This document shows, in pieces, positions 15,401-21,197 of a DNA stretch of 21,197 nucleotides (its first letter is position 1; every line of letters begins with the position of its first letter). The translations under genes were made by a program, and so were the position numbers. The notes beneath the pieces are model-generated. The model saw only the letters and a list, made by a program, of their open reading frames with translations. It did not search any database and was not told the origin of the DNA. This stretch comes from Chloroflexota bacterium. GTDB taxonomy: Bacteria; Chloroflexota; Limnocylindria; Limnocylindrales; CSP1-4. The stretch is from positions 1 through 21,197 of the forward strand of contig JACQEF010000082.1 in assembly GCA_016200745.1 (NCBI GenBank). The letters run 5' to 3'.

Positions 15401-15887
15401 CGGAATCCTGGAGCATCGACGCCGTCGTCGGCGCGAACCCCGGATCGTGCTCGCGACCGGACGCGACGAGGTAGTTCAGGAAGGCAATCCAGTCGCCGTC
15501 GTCCTCGTCGAGCCGGTACCAGAGCGTTCGAAGTCGGGTTCGTCGCGAGAAGTCGGCGAGGAGCGTGGTCTTGCCGTAGCCGGCGTCCGCAAGGACGAGC
15601 ACGACCCGGTCGTGAATCTTGGTGGCCAGCCAGTCCAGCAGGCGCGGGCGCGCGAGCGTGTCGTCGCGCAGCGATGGGCGCTGGACCTTGGACGCCTGGA
15701 TCGGGTAGTGAGTCAAGGTCTCGTCCGGGCTCCCGTTCCGCGGTGACCCTGATGTGGCCGACCGTCCTGGGCCTACGGCGACCGGCTCCCATGAGGCGCC
15801 CAGCCCGGCACGCGGTGCGGAACGAGGCGGCGCGAAGGGTATCGAGCGCTCGTCCGGGATGTCAATGCGGGCGCGGGTTCCGGGCAT
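15401..15887 (-). pseudogene. N-terminal NTPase fragment of the MalT-like/BTAD regulator
   Basis: From ATG 15887, about 162 residues are in the genuine frame: a disordered Pro/Arg-rich start, then IQASKVQRPSL and a P-loop ADAGYGKTTLL (about residues 105-115), WYRLDEDDGDWIAFLNYLVA and TTASMLQDS, all normal for the MalT family. At 15401-15410 the family match moves to another frame, resuming at IPLARLRASGEVAELG. In E. coli MalT the equivalent points are about 60 residues further apart and enclose the Walker B/VIDDYH segment, absent here. Downstream of the junction this frame reads Arg/Gly/Pro-rich nonsense to 14517. An out-of-frame deletion (or a misassembly) is the simplest reading. The dodecin gene ends 60 bp upstream. 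Confidence 0.7.
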
Positions 15888-15947
15888 GCCGGCGATGATG
15901 CCGAGCGGCGCTCACCGCCCGATTAGCTGCGACCGTCGATTTGGTCG

Positions 15948-16151
15948 TCAGCCCTCGTACTCGAAGCCGATCTTGACCTCGACGCGGTATTCGACGATCT
16001 CGCCGTCGCGGACTTCGGCCGTCGACTTCACGACTTCGACCGTCTGGATGTTGCGAACGGTCCGGGACGCCGTTGTGACGGCCTGGCGAGCTGCGTCGCT
16101 CCACGACTGAGGGCTCGTCCCGACCATCTCGCGGATGATGATGACCCCCAT
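15948..16151 (-). CDS. dodecin family protein (calcium-dodecin-like, no flavin Trp)
   Basis: 67 residues, typical for dodecins, small beta-alpha-beta-beta proteins that form hollow 12-mers and store flavins or, in some members, bind calcium. Seen: EMVGTSPQSWSDAARQAV (strand then helix), TVRNIQTVEVV and VEYRVEVKIGFEYEG (strands 2 and 3). In flavin dodecins strand 2 carries a Trp that stacks on the isoalloxazine ring; here that place is Thr37. GTSPxSW resembles the mycobacterial Rv0379 type, described as a calcium dodecin. ATG 16151 is chosen because AGGAGG lies eight bases upstream; ATG 16172 would lie before that site. A strong hairpin separates it from the zinc-ribbon gene. Confidence 0.9.
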   Translation of the reverse strand: MGVIIIREMVGTSPQSWSDAARQAVTTASRTVRNIQTVEVVKSTAEVRDGEIVEYRVEVKIGFEYEG

Positions 16152-16211
16152 CGTACCAACCTCCTGATGCACGCCGATCGGCGGATGACCTCTGTCCAGC
16201 GGCCATCATGA

Positions 16212-16245
16212 CACGAGGCCGGTCCATTACCGGACCGGCCTCGTG
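16212..16245 (-). terminator. 14-bp perfect hairpin between the zinc-ribbon and dodecin genes
   Basis: CACGAGGCCGGTCC and GGACCGGCCTCGTG enclose a six-base loop. It follows the zinc-ribbon stop by about 46 bases and precedes the dodecin start by about 60. It has no T run on either side, so it may act as a transcription barrier, an mRNA end-stabiliser or a Rho-assisted terminator. Confidence 0.5.
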
Positions 16246-16291
16246 GCTGCTCAGGGAGATTCGACGGGGGACCCTCGCCCGGGGTTGGGGT

Positions 16292-16600
16292 TCAGGCGCT
16301 GGCCGTGGCGCTCGACAGCGTCCCGGCTCGCACCTTGTCGAAGCACGTGCTGCAGTAGACGGGCCGGTCGTTTCGTGGGGCGAATGGTACGACGGCCTGG
16401 CCACCACACGCGCCGCAGATGGCGGCATGAAATTCGCGCGGGCCGTCGGTGGCGCGTGCACGCTTGGCGATGGCACGGCACGATGGGCAGCGCTGGGGGT
16501 CGTTGGTCAAACCCTTTGAGGCGAAGAACGCCTGCTCGCCGGCCGAGAAGAGGAACTCCTCGGCGCAATCGCGGCAGGTCAGGCTACGGTCCTGGTACAC
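16292..16600 (-). CDS. double zinc-ribbon protein
   Basis: 102 residues with four CxxC pairs (Cys9/12, 38/41, 62/65, 83/86), enough for two zinc ribbons. The first half (YQDRSLTCRDC, SAGEQAFF, RCPSC) matches the probable zinc-ribbon family PF13451 (zf-trcl); the second half (CGACGGQAVVPFAP then RPVYCSTCF) matches a CxxC-x17-CxxC ribbon often joined to it. A nucleic-acid or protein contact role is likely but unproven. GTG 16600 is used; GGAG lies just before it and GAGGAGG about 11 bases upstream. It is transcribed away from the lipoprotein gene, with 221 bp between the two starts in which I see no clear promoter. Confidence 0.85.
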   Translation of the reverse strand: MYQDRSLTCRDCAEEFLFSAGEQAFFASKGLTNDPQRCPSCRAIAKRARATDGPREFHAAICGACGGQAVVPFAPRNDRPVYCSTCFDKVRAGTLSSATASA

Positions 16601-16821
16601 GCTCTCCAGACCCTCCTCGGCTCGGGACGCCCATGACGGTGGAGCCCGCAGCTCGAGCTGGAGACGGGTCGGCGTCGAGCGCGCCTGATTGGGGTGCGCG
16701 CTCGGTCGGCCCTGGCTGGGGCCCGGAACTCATAGCCGAGAAGATACGCGCGCCGTCAAGACCTCCTCGGGGCTACGTTCGCCGGGTGGAACCGGGCGGC
16801 GAGGCACGGCGTCCGGGTCCC

Positions 16822-17712
16822 ATGCCTTCGACCATGCGACTTCCCATCCTCGCCCTCTTGTCCATCGTCGTCGCGGCCTGCAGCGCGGCGGCCACGACGC
16901 CCCAGCCATCGACGGCCCCGACCGTATCGCCGAGCCCGTCGACCGGCGGGTTCGGTGCCATCGAGCACGCGACCGGTCCGACCGACGTGGTGCTTCGCTT
17001 CGAGCAGGGCGGCGGCTTCGTGCCGCCGGCATTCCTCGCCACGCAGGCGCCGATCTTCACGCTCTACGGCGATGGGACGGTGCTCTTCCGGAACCCAGCC
17101 CAGGATCCGTTGCCGGCGATCGGGTCGGTCGTTCCGGACCGGCCATTCCGGACCGCGCGGCTGACCGAGGATCAGATCCAGGGGGTGCTCGAGGACGCGC
17201 TCGGGCCGGGCGGTCTCGGGGCGGCCCGGACCGATTACCGGAATGATCAGATCGCGGACGCGCCCACGGCGGTCTTCACGGTCAACGCCGGCGGCCTGAG
17301 CAAGCGGGTCTCGATCTACGCGCTCGGCATGGAGATCCAGGGCGGAGCCGACGCGCCGGCCCGCGCCGCGTTCCAGAAGCTCGCCGAGCGACTCCAGGAC
17401 TTCGACCAGGGCGGCAGGTTCTCGACGAGCGAGTACGCGCCCGAACGCTATCGGGGCGTCCTGATGGACGGCGGGCCCGGGGCACCGGGCGCGAAGCCCT
17501 GGCCATGGGACTCCCTGAAGCCGGCCGATTTCGCGGCCAACCCGGACCCCAACGCCTTCCAATTGCCGGCCCGTGTCCTCACCGTCGCGGACGTCGAAAC
17601 CCTTGGCATCGACCCGTACCGCGGGGGGTTCCAGGGCCTGACGCTCGTGGGGCCGGACGGGAAAACGTACCTGTTCTCCCTCAGGCCGCTGCTCCCTGAC
17701 GAATCGAGCTAG
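16822..17712 (+). CDS. lipoprotein of unknown function
   Basis: 296 residues. A signal peptide with lipobox VAAC (Cys20 from this start) is followed by a Thr/Ser/Pro linker (about 21-45), so the mature protein should be lipid-anchored outside the cell. The rest is a globular domain of about 250 residues: VVLRFEQGGGFVPP, IFTLYGDGTVLFRN, then RTARLTEDQIQGVLEDAL and a late PARVLTVADVETLG. The opening pattern of a Gly-rich beta segment and DGTVLF resembles uncharacterised lipoproteins of Actinobacteria and Chloroflexota; I cannot name a family. ATG 16834 is an equally good start (Cys16). The upstream in-frame extension to 16243 overlaps the minus-strand zinc-ribbon gene and is rejected. It ends 18 bp from the convergent dnaB. 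Confidence 0.82.
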   Translation: MPSTMRLPILALLSIVVAACSAAATTPQPSTAPTVSPSPSTGGFGAIEHATGPTDVVLRFEQGGGFVPPAFLATQAPIFTLYGDGTVLFRNPAQDPLPAIGSVVPDRPFRTARLTEDQIQGVLEDALGPGGLGAARTDYRNDQIADAPTAVFTVNAGGLSKRVSIYALGMEIQGGADAPARAAFQKLAERLQDFDQGGRFSTSEYAPERYRGVLMDGGPGAPGAKPWPWDSLKPADFAANPDPNAFQLPARVLTVADVETLGIDPYRGGFQGLTLVGPDGKTYLFSLRPLLPDESS

Positions 17713-17730
17713 GCCCGCCAGCCGCCACGG

Positions 17731-19077
17731 CTACGCTTCGGCATAGCGCTCGCCGGCGTAGGAGACGAATCGGGTCTGCTTCTTCTTGAACCACAGGCCG
17801 ATCTCGCCGGTCGGTCCGTTGCGGTGCTTGGCGAGCTTGAGCTTTACGACCTCGCCGTCCTGTTCCTGGTCGTCCGAGCCACGCTCCTTCTCGCGCCACA
17901 GGAACATGACCAAATCCGCGTCCTGCTCGATCGCGCCCGATTCGCGCAGGTCGGACAGGCGCGGTTCCTTGGATTCCCGCATCTCCGGCTGGCGTGACAG
18001 CTGCGACAGCGCGACCACCGGCACAGACAGCTCGCGAGCGAGTGCCTTGAGCCCTCTCGAGATCTCGGAGACTTCCTGGACGCGGTTGGCGTCGCGATTG
18101 CTCGTGGTCGCCTGCATGAGCTGGAGGTAGTCCACGACCACGAGGTCGAGCCCGTTCTCCGCCTGGAGCCGGCGCGCCTTGGTCCGCAGCTCCATGGCCG
18201 AGATGTTCGGCGTGTCGTCGATGTACATCGGCGCCTCGGACAAGGCGTTCATCGCCGGGGCGATCCGCGCAAAGTCCATCTCCTCGAGGAAGCCGCTGCG
18301 CAGGCGCTGCGAATCGATGTTGGCGACGCTCGACAGCAGGCGCAGGACGAGCTGCTCCTTGCTCATCTCGAGGCTGAACAGGCCGACGCTCTTGCGCTCG
18401 CGGACGGCGGCGTGCTCGGCGATGTTGAGGGCGAAGCTCGTCTTGCCGACGGATGGACGCGCGGCAACCACGATCAGGTCGCTCTTCTGCAGGCCGGTGG
18501 TGAGCGTGTCGAGGTCGGCAAAGCCGGTCCGGACACCGCTGATCTCCCCGCGATGGGCATGGAGGTAGTCGAGCCGGTCGTAGGCGTCGTGAAGGAGCGA
18601 CTTGAGCGGGCTGAACCCCGCGTCCACGCGCTTCTGGCTGACGGCGAACAGCTCCGCCTCGGCCCGGTCGATGGCCTCCTGGATCTCGGCCGGGTCTTCA
18701 TAGCCGATCCCGGCGATTCGTCCGGCCGCCCCGATCAGGTTGCGGAGCACCGCCTTGCGCTCGACGATCCGGGCGTACTGGGCGACATGGACCGCGGTCG
18801 GCGTCTCGTTCGACAGGCTGGACAGGTAGGCGCGTCCACCCACGGCCTCGAGCTCGTCGCGACGCTCGAGGGTCTCGGCGACCGTGACAATGTCGATCGG
18901 CTCGCGGCGCTCGAACAGGTCGAGCACGGCCGCGTAGATCCGCCCGTTCGCCTGGCGGTAGAAGTCGGCCGGCCGCAGGAACTCTGCGACCTCGATCACG
19001 GCATCGCGATCGATCAGGATGGCGCCCAGGACCGACTGCTCGGCCTCGAGACTCTGTGGCGGCAGTCGATCAATCAC
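17731..19077 (-). CDS. dnaB: replicative DNA helicase DnaB
   Basis: 448 residues, full length. It is the hexameric 5'-3' helicase that opens the replication fork and binds primase. Seen: the N-terminal domain beginning LPPQSLEAEQSVLGAILID, the linker helix, and the RecA-like domain with Walker A RPSVGKTS (GKT 211-213; most homologues have Met where this has Val), LFSLEMSKEQL, Walker B VVVDYLQLM, the sensor SQLSRQPEMR, SGAIEQDADLVMFLWR (arginine-finger region) and the DNA-contact segment KHRNGPTGEI. No intein is present. Start GTG 19077 gives the normal N-terminus; the Shine-Dalgarno is poor. lexA lies upstream on the same strand with a 233-bp gap. Confidence 0.97.
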   Translation of the reverse strand: MIDRLPPQSLEAEQSVLGAILIDRDAVIEVAEFLRPADFYRQANGRIYAAVLDLFERREPIDIVTVAETLERRDELEAVGGRAYLSSLSNETPTAVHVAQYARIVERKAVLRNLIGAAGRIAGIGYEDPAEIQEAIDRAEAELFAVSQKRVDAGFSPLKSLLHDAYDRLDYLHAHRGEISGVRTGFADLDTLTTGLQKSDLIVVAARPSVGKTSFALNIAEHAAVRERKSVGLFSLEMSKEQLVLRLLSSVANIDSQRLRSGFLEEMDFARIAPAMNALSEAPMYIDDTPNISAMELRTKARRLQAENGLDLVVVDYLQLMQATTSNRDANRVQEVSEISRGLKALARELSVPVVALSQLSRQPEMRESKEPRLSDLRESGAIEQDADLVMFLWREKERGSDDQEQDGEVVKLKLAKHRNGPTGEIGLWFKKKQTRFVSYAGERYAEA

Positions 19078-19310
19078 GCGCGGCAGACTCCATCAGCGGT
19101 GGGGTCGTGATTGTCAGACGCAGGCCCGGCACACCGATCAACGAAGGTGAGGCGCCACGGGCTCGCGTTCCACGAACTTCATTCAGCTGTGCGCCGGATG
19201 TGGACGACTCAGTGGATATCCACGATTCCGTCCTGGCCGCCCGACCGAGAGTTCAGGCGAAGGTGGCCGGGCCGGCAGGGCAGCGAACGTCGGACAGAGA
19301 ATCGCCGCCC

Positions 19311-19961
19311 TCAGTCGAGACGTCGAATGACACCAATCAGCTTGCCCTGAATCCTGACGTCGTCGTAGAACTGGGCGGGGTATGCCGGGTTTGCCGGCTG
19401 GAGCCGGATCTGGTCCTTCTCCTTGAAGAACCGCTTGAGCGTCACGGCGTTCTCCTCCACCTGGGCGACGACAATGTCGCCGTTCCGGGCGGTGGTCTGG
19501 GGCCGGATGAGCACGAAGTCCCCGTCCGCGATGTGCGCCTCGATCATCGAGTCGCCGCGGACGCGCAGGACGTACGCATCGCCGCTCGGGGCGAGGAGAT
19601 CCGGGACGGCCATGGTCTCCGACGCGTCCTGGTAGGCCTCGATCGGTCCGCCGGCCGCGATCTCGCCGATGATCGGCAGGACGCGCGCCTCGCCGGCCGT
19701 GGACTGTGGCACGAGCTCGTTGGTCAGCCCGAGCCGGATGGCGGCCGTGGGCGTGAGGCGGATGGCTCGGGATTGCGCGGCCCCCCGCTCCAGGTATCCC
19801 TCCCGCTCGAGGATCTGGAGGTGGTGATGGACCGCCGAGGTGGACGCCAGGCCGACGGCCCGGGCGATCTCCCGGACGGAAGGCGGGAACCCGCGGGCAC
19901 GAAGCGTGGCGGCGATGAAGTCGATGATCTTGATCTTGCGTTCGGCGTCGTGCTTGGTCAC
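19311..19961 (-). CDS. lexA: LexA repressor (SOS response regulator, self-cleaving)
   Basis: 216 residues, normal length. The N-terminal winged helix (SVREIARAVGLASTSAVHHH, about 28-47) binds SOS boxes; the C-terminal S24-type domain has the cleavage bond Ala103-Gly104 (in EIAAGGP), catalytic Ser138 (RGDSMIEAHI) and Lys176 (AVTLKRFF). RecA-stimulated self-cleavage lifts repression after DNA damage. GTG 19961 is supported by AGGAGG five bases upstream. The promoter contains a perfect palindromic SOS box, so the gene represses itself. dnaB follows on the same strand; the DUF1232-rplI pair is divergent. Confidence 0.97.
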   Translation of the reverse strand: MTKHDAERKIKIIDFIAATLRARGFPPSVREIARAVGLASTSAVHHHLQILEREGYLERGAAQSRAIRLTPTAAIRLGLTNELVPQSTAGEARVLPIIGEIAAGGPIEAYQDASETMAVPDLLAPSGDAYVLRVRGDSMIEAHIADGDFVLIRPQTTARNGDIVVAQVEENAVTLKRFFKEKDQIRLQPANPAYPAQFYDDVRIQGKLIGVIRRLD

Positions 19962-19979
19962 TCGCGCCTCCTTGCGGTC

Positions 19980-20007
19980 ATCATAGCGAACGGACGTTCG
20001 ATGTCAA
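19980..20007 (-). promoter_or_regulatory. lexA promoter
   Basis: On the minus strand -35 TTGACA (20002-20007, perfect) and -10 TATGAT (19980-19985, five of six) are 16 bases apart. The predicted start of transcription is near 19973, leaving a leader of only about a dozen bases that contains the Shine-Dalgarno. Confidence 0.8.
19987..20000. promoter_or_regulatory. SOS box (LexA operator)
   Basis: CGAACGGACGTTCG fits CGAAC-N4-GTTCG, the LexA box of Gram-positive type. It fills the spacer of the lexA promoter, so LexA binding would block RNA polymerase directly. Confidence 0.85.
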
Positions 20008-20060
20008 GGTGGCGCCGCTCGTGCTGGGACGGCGGAGGCGCGAGCGTCCGAGCGTGGGAC

Positions 20061-20069
20061 TGGTAGACT
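20061..20069 (+). promoter_or_regulatory. putative extended -10 for the DUF1232-rplI operon
   Basis: TGG followed by TAGACT (20064-20069) fits the extended -10 pattern TGN-TANNNT, 32 bases before ATG 20102. No clear -35 is seen, as is common with extended -10 promoters. Confidence 0.4.
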
Positions 20070-20101
20070 CCTCGATCCCGGACGAGTGAGGCACCAGGCG
20101 C

Positions 20102-20617
20102 ATGGCACGCAGCAGCGCGAAGCGAAGGCGAGGTTCCCGCGGTCGCTCGGGTGTCGGCCGCGCCCTCAAGCTGCTGGCATTCCTGCCGGTCGCCAGCCGG
20201 ATCCCGACCTATGCGCGGCTCATCACGGCCCTCGTCCTCGACGACCGGATGCCGGCCGGACGCAAGGCGCTGCTGGCCGGGGCCGCCGGCTATCTCGTCA
20301 TCGGCCGCGATGTCATTCCCGATTCGTTCCCGATCCTGGGCGGCATCGACGACCTCGTCGTCGTGGTCCTCGCCGTGGACCTGTTCCTCGAAGGGGCACC
20401 CGACGACCTGCTCGACGAGAAGCTCGGCGAGCTCGGCATCGATCGCGACTCGTTCGATCGGGACATCGCCCAGATCCGGCGCTTGACGCCCGGACCGGTC
20501 CGGCGGACCATCCGCCGGGTTCCCGATCTGGTCGGCGGTGCCGGAGACGTCTTGAAGCAACTCGGTCTCGGGCCCCGGATGCGGGCCTGGATCACCAAGG
20601 AGGATCGCAGCGCGTGA
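20102..20617 (+). CDS. DUF1232 (YkvA-like) membrane protein
   Basis: 171 residues. A basic N-terminus (KRRRGSRGR) is followed by LPVASRIPTYARLITALVLD and the DUF1232 signature YLVIGRDVIPDSFPILGGIDDLVVVVLAV (about residues 64-92, first Tyr to last Val), which holds the family's D-x-IPD and G-x-x-DD pattern in a short hydrophobic hairpin. The function of the family is unknown. The C-terminal 60 residues are charged and helical. Its stop overlaps the rplI start (GTGA), so the genes are translationally coupled; AAGGAGG for rplI lies inside its last codons. Confidence 0.88.
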   Translation: MARSSAKRRRGSRGRSGVGRALKLLAFLPVASRIPTYARLITALVLDDRMPAGRKALLAGAAGYLVIGRDVIPDSFPILGGIDDLVVVVLAVDLFLEGAPDDLLDEKLGELGIDRDSFDRDIAQIRRLTPGPVRRTIRRVPDLVGGAGDVLKQLGLGPRMRAWITKEDRSA

Positions 20618-21060
20618 AGGTCATCCTGACGAAGGACGTCGCCAAGCTCGGCAAGAGCGGCGAGATGCGAGTGGTGGCCGACGGCTACGCCACGAACTTC
20701 CTGATCCCCAACCAGCTCGCCGTCCCGGCCGCGGGTGGCGCCTACCGGGCTTGGCAGCATGACATCGCGAGCCGCGAGGACAAGCGCGTCCGCGAGCGCG
20801 CCGAAGCCGAGATCGCGGCCACCCGGATCGCCAGCACGACGCTCACGATGGGAGTCAAGGTCGGCGAGGGCGGCAAGCTGTACGGCTCGATCACGTCGAA
20901 GGACATCGCGGACGCACTCGGCCGGCGGGGGATCGAGGTCGACCGGCACAAGATCGACCTCGAGGATCCGCTCAAGACGCTCGGCACCTACAAGGTCGCG
21001 ATCAAGGTCTTCACCGGGATGACCGCCGAGGTGACCGTGGTCGTGGAGCCCAAGGGCTGA
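20614..21060 (+). CDS. rplI: 50S ribosomal protein L9
   Basis: 148 residues, the usual L9 length. L9 binds 23S rRNA through its N-terminal domain and reaches along the ribosome surface through a long helix. Seen: the N-terminal signature KVILTKDVAKLGKSGEMRVV and DGYATNFLIPNQLAVPA, the charged central helix, and the C-terminal domain with LYGSITSKDIADAL and LGTYKVAIKVF. GTG 20614 gives the family's normal N-terminus and has AGGAGG about ten bases upstream. In many bacteria rplI sits beside dnaB; here dnaB is on the other side of the divergent lexA. Confidence 0.97.
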   Translation: MKVILTKDVAKLGKSGEMRVVADGYATNFLIPNQLAVPAAGGAYRAWQHDIASREDKRVRERAEAEIAATRIASTTLTMGVKVGEGGKLYGSITSKDIADALGRRGIEVDRHKIDLEDPLKTLGTYKVAIKVFTGMTAEVTVVVEPKG

Positions 21061-21111
21061 GAGCCTGTGAATCTTTCGGCCGCGGGGATTCCCAGGCGGG
21101 GCCGGCGCAGC

Positions 21112-21117
21112 TACGAT
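21112..21117 (+). promoter_or_regulatory. putative -10 for a leaderless start
   Basis: TACGAT ends six bases before ATG 21124, with no Shine-Dalgarno between. Same arrangement as at 807-812. Confidence 0.3.
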
Positions 21118-21123
21118 TCGGTG

Positions 21124-21197
21124 ATGGATGAGCTGTTCGACCTGCCGCCCACGGAAGCCGGCCCAGTTGAGCCCGAGGGCCGCGGCAGACCCAGGCT
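21124..21197 (+). CDS. start of an unidentified gene (3' end outside window)
   Basis: ATG 21124 opens a frame that runs to the window edge (24 codons): MDELFDLPPTEAG followed by a Glu/Pro/Arg-rich stretch. An N-terminus of the M-D-x-L-F type before a Pro/Arg-rich link is common in replication-associated recombination protein RarA, but too little is visible to name it. GTG 21121 is an alternative start one codon earlier. It may belong to the rplI direction as a separate transcript, given the TACGAT box just upstream. Confidence 0.45.
   Translation, partial: MDELFDLPPTEAGPVEPEGRGRPR

Noticed and set aside
16243..16821. N-terminal extension of the lipoprotein frame
   Set aside because: It overlaps the minus-strand zinc-ribbon gene, is Arg-rich, and would bury the signal peptide and lipobox in the middle of the protein.
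19212..19223. Replication origin near dnaB
   Set aside because: Only one imperfect DnaA-box-like palindrome, no AT-rich region, and no dnaA or dnaN in the window.

Overview
The window comes from a high-GC bacterium, with few long gaps between genes and frequent GTG/TTG starts. Several traits suggest a Chloroflexota (Limnocylindria-like) or, less likely, an actinobacterial genome: a LexA box of the CGAAC-N4-GTTCG type, a DUF5317-like membrane domain, a MalT-type NTPase regulator ending in a winged helix plus BTAD domain, Ser/Ala/Pro-rich surface-type tails and apparently leaderless starts. This assignment is an inference from gene content; there is no rRNA here.

Left part (1-5999), surface polysaccharide or glycolipid assembly. 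It holds the end of a GT4 glycosyltransferase, a GT87/DUF2029-like polyprenyl-sugar transferase, then a tightly coupled three-gene operon (GT2 transferase, NAD-dependent sugar epimerase, GT-C-like membrane protein; both junctions are 4-bp overlaps). A second GT87-like gene lies on the opposite strand and overlaps the operon's end tail to tail by 46 bp. The two GT87-like proteins are clear paralogues.

Middle (6040-12243, all minus strand). In map order: a PIG-L/LmbE deacetylase, protein-L-isoaspartate methyltransferase, a single-pass protein with an acidic N-terminus and a Ser/Ala/Pro-rich C-terminus, an MFS transporter fused to an N-terminal DUF5317-like membrane domain, and a membrane HD-GYP (cyclic-di-GMP phosphodiesterase) protein.

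The most unusual segment is 12319-15887. A large MalT-like/BTAD regulator is interrupted by an out-of-frame deletion that removes its Walker B region. Just after its stop come a near-consensus promoter (-35 TTGACC, 18-nt spacer, -10 TATAGT), an 11-bp perfect inverted repeat at the predicted transcription start, a leader with a terminator-like hairpin, a strong Shine-Dalgarno, a 10-codon ORF and then a 29-codon ORF encoding a signal-peptide-like peptide. The HD-GYP gene follows. I propose this as a candidate peptide-signalling or small-RNA locus tied to a TPR-type regulator and c-di-GMP turnover; the function is an inference.

Right part (15948-21197), housekeeping. It contains a dodecin lacking the flavin-stacking Trp, a double zinc-ribbon protein, a lipoprotein, the DnaB helicase, LexA with a self-regulatory SOS box inside its promoter, a DUF1232 membrane protein coupled to ribosomal protein L9 (rplI), and the first codons of one more gene. 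No tRNA, rRNA, CRISPR array, transposase or prophage gene was seen.
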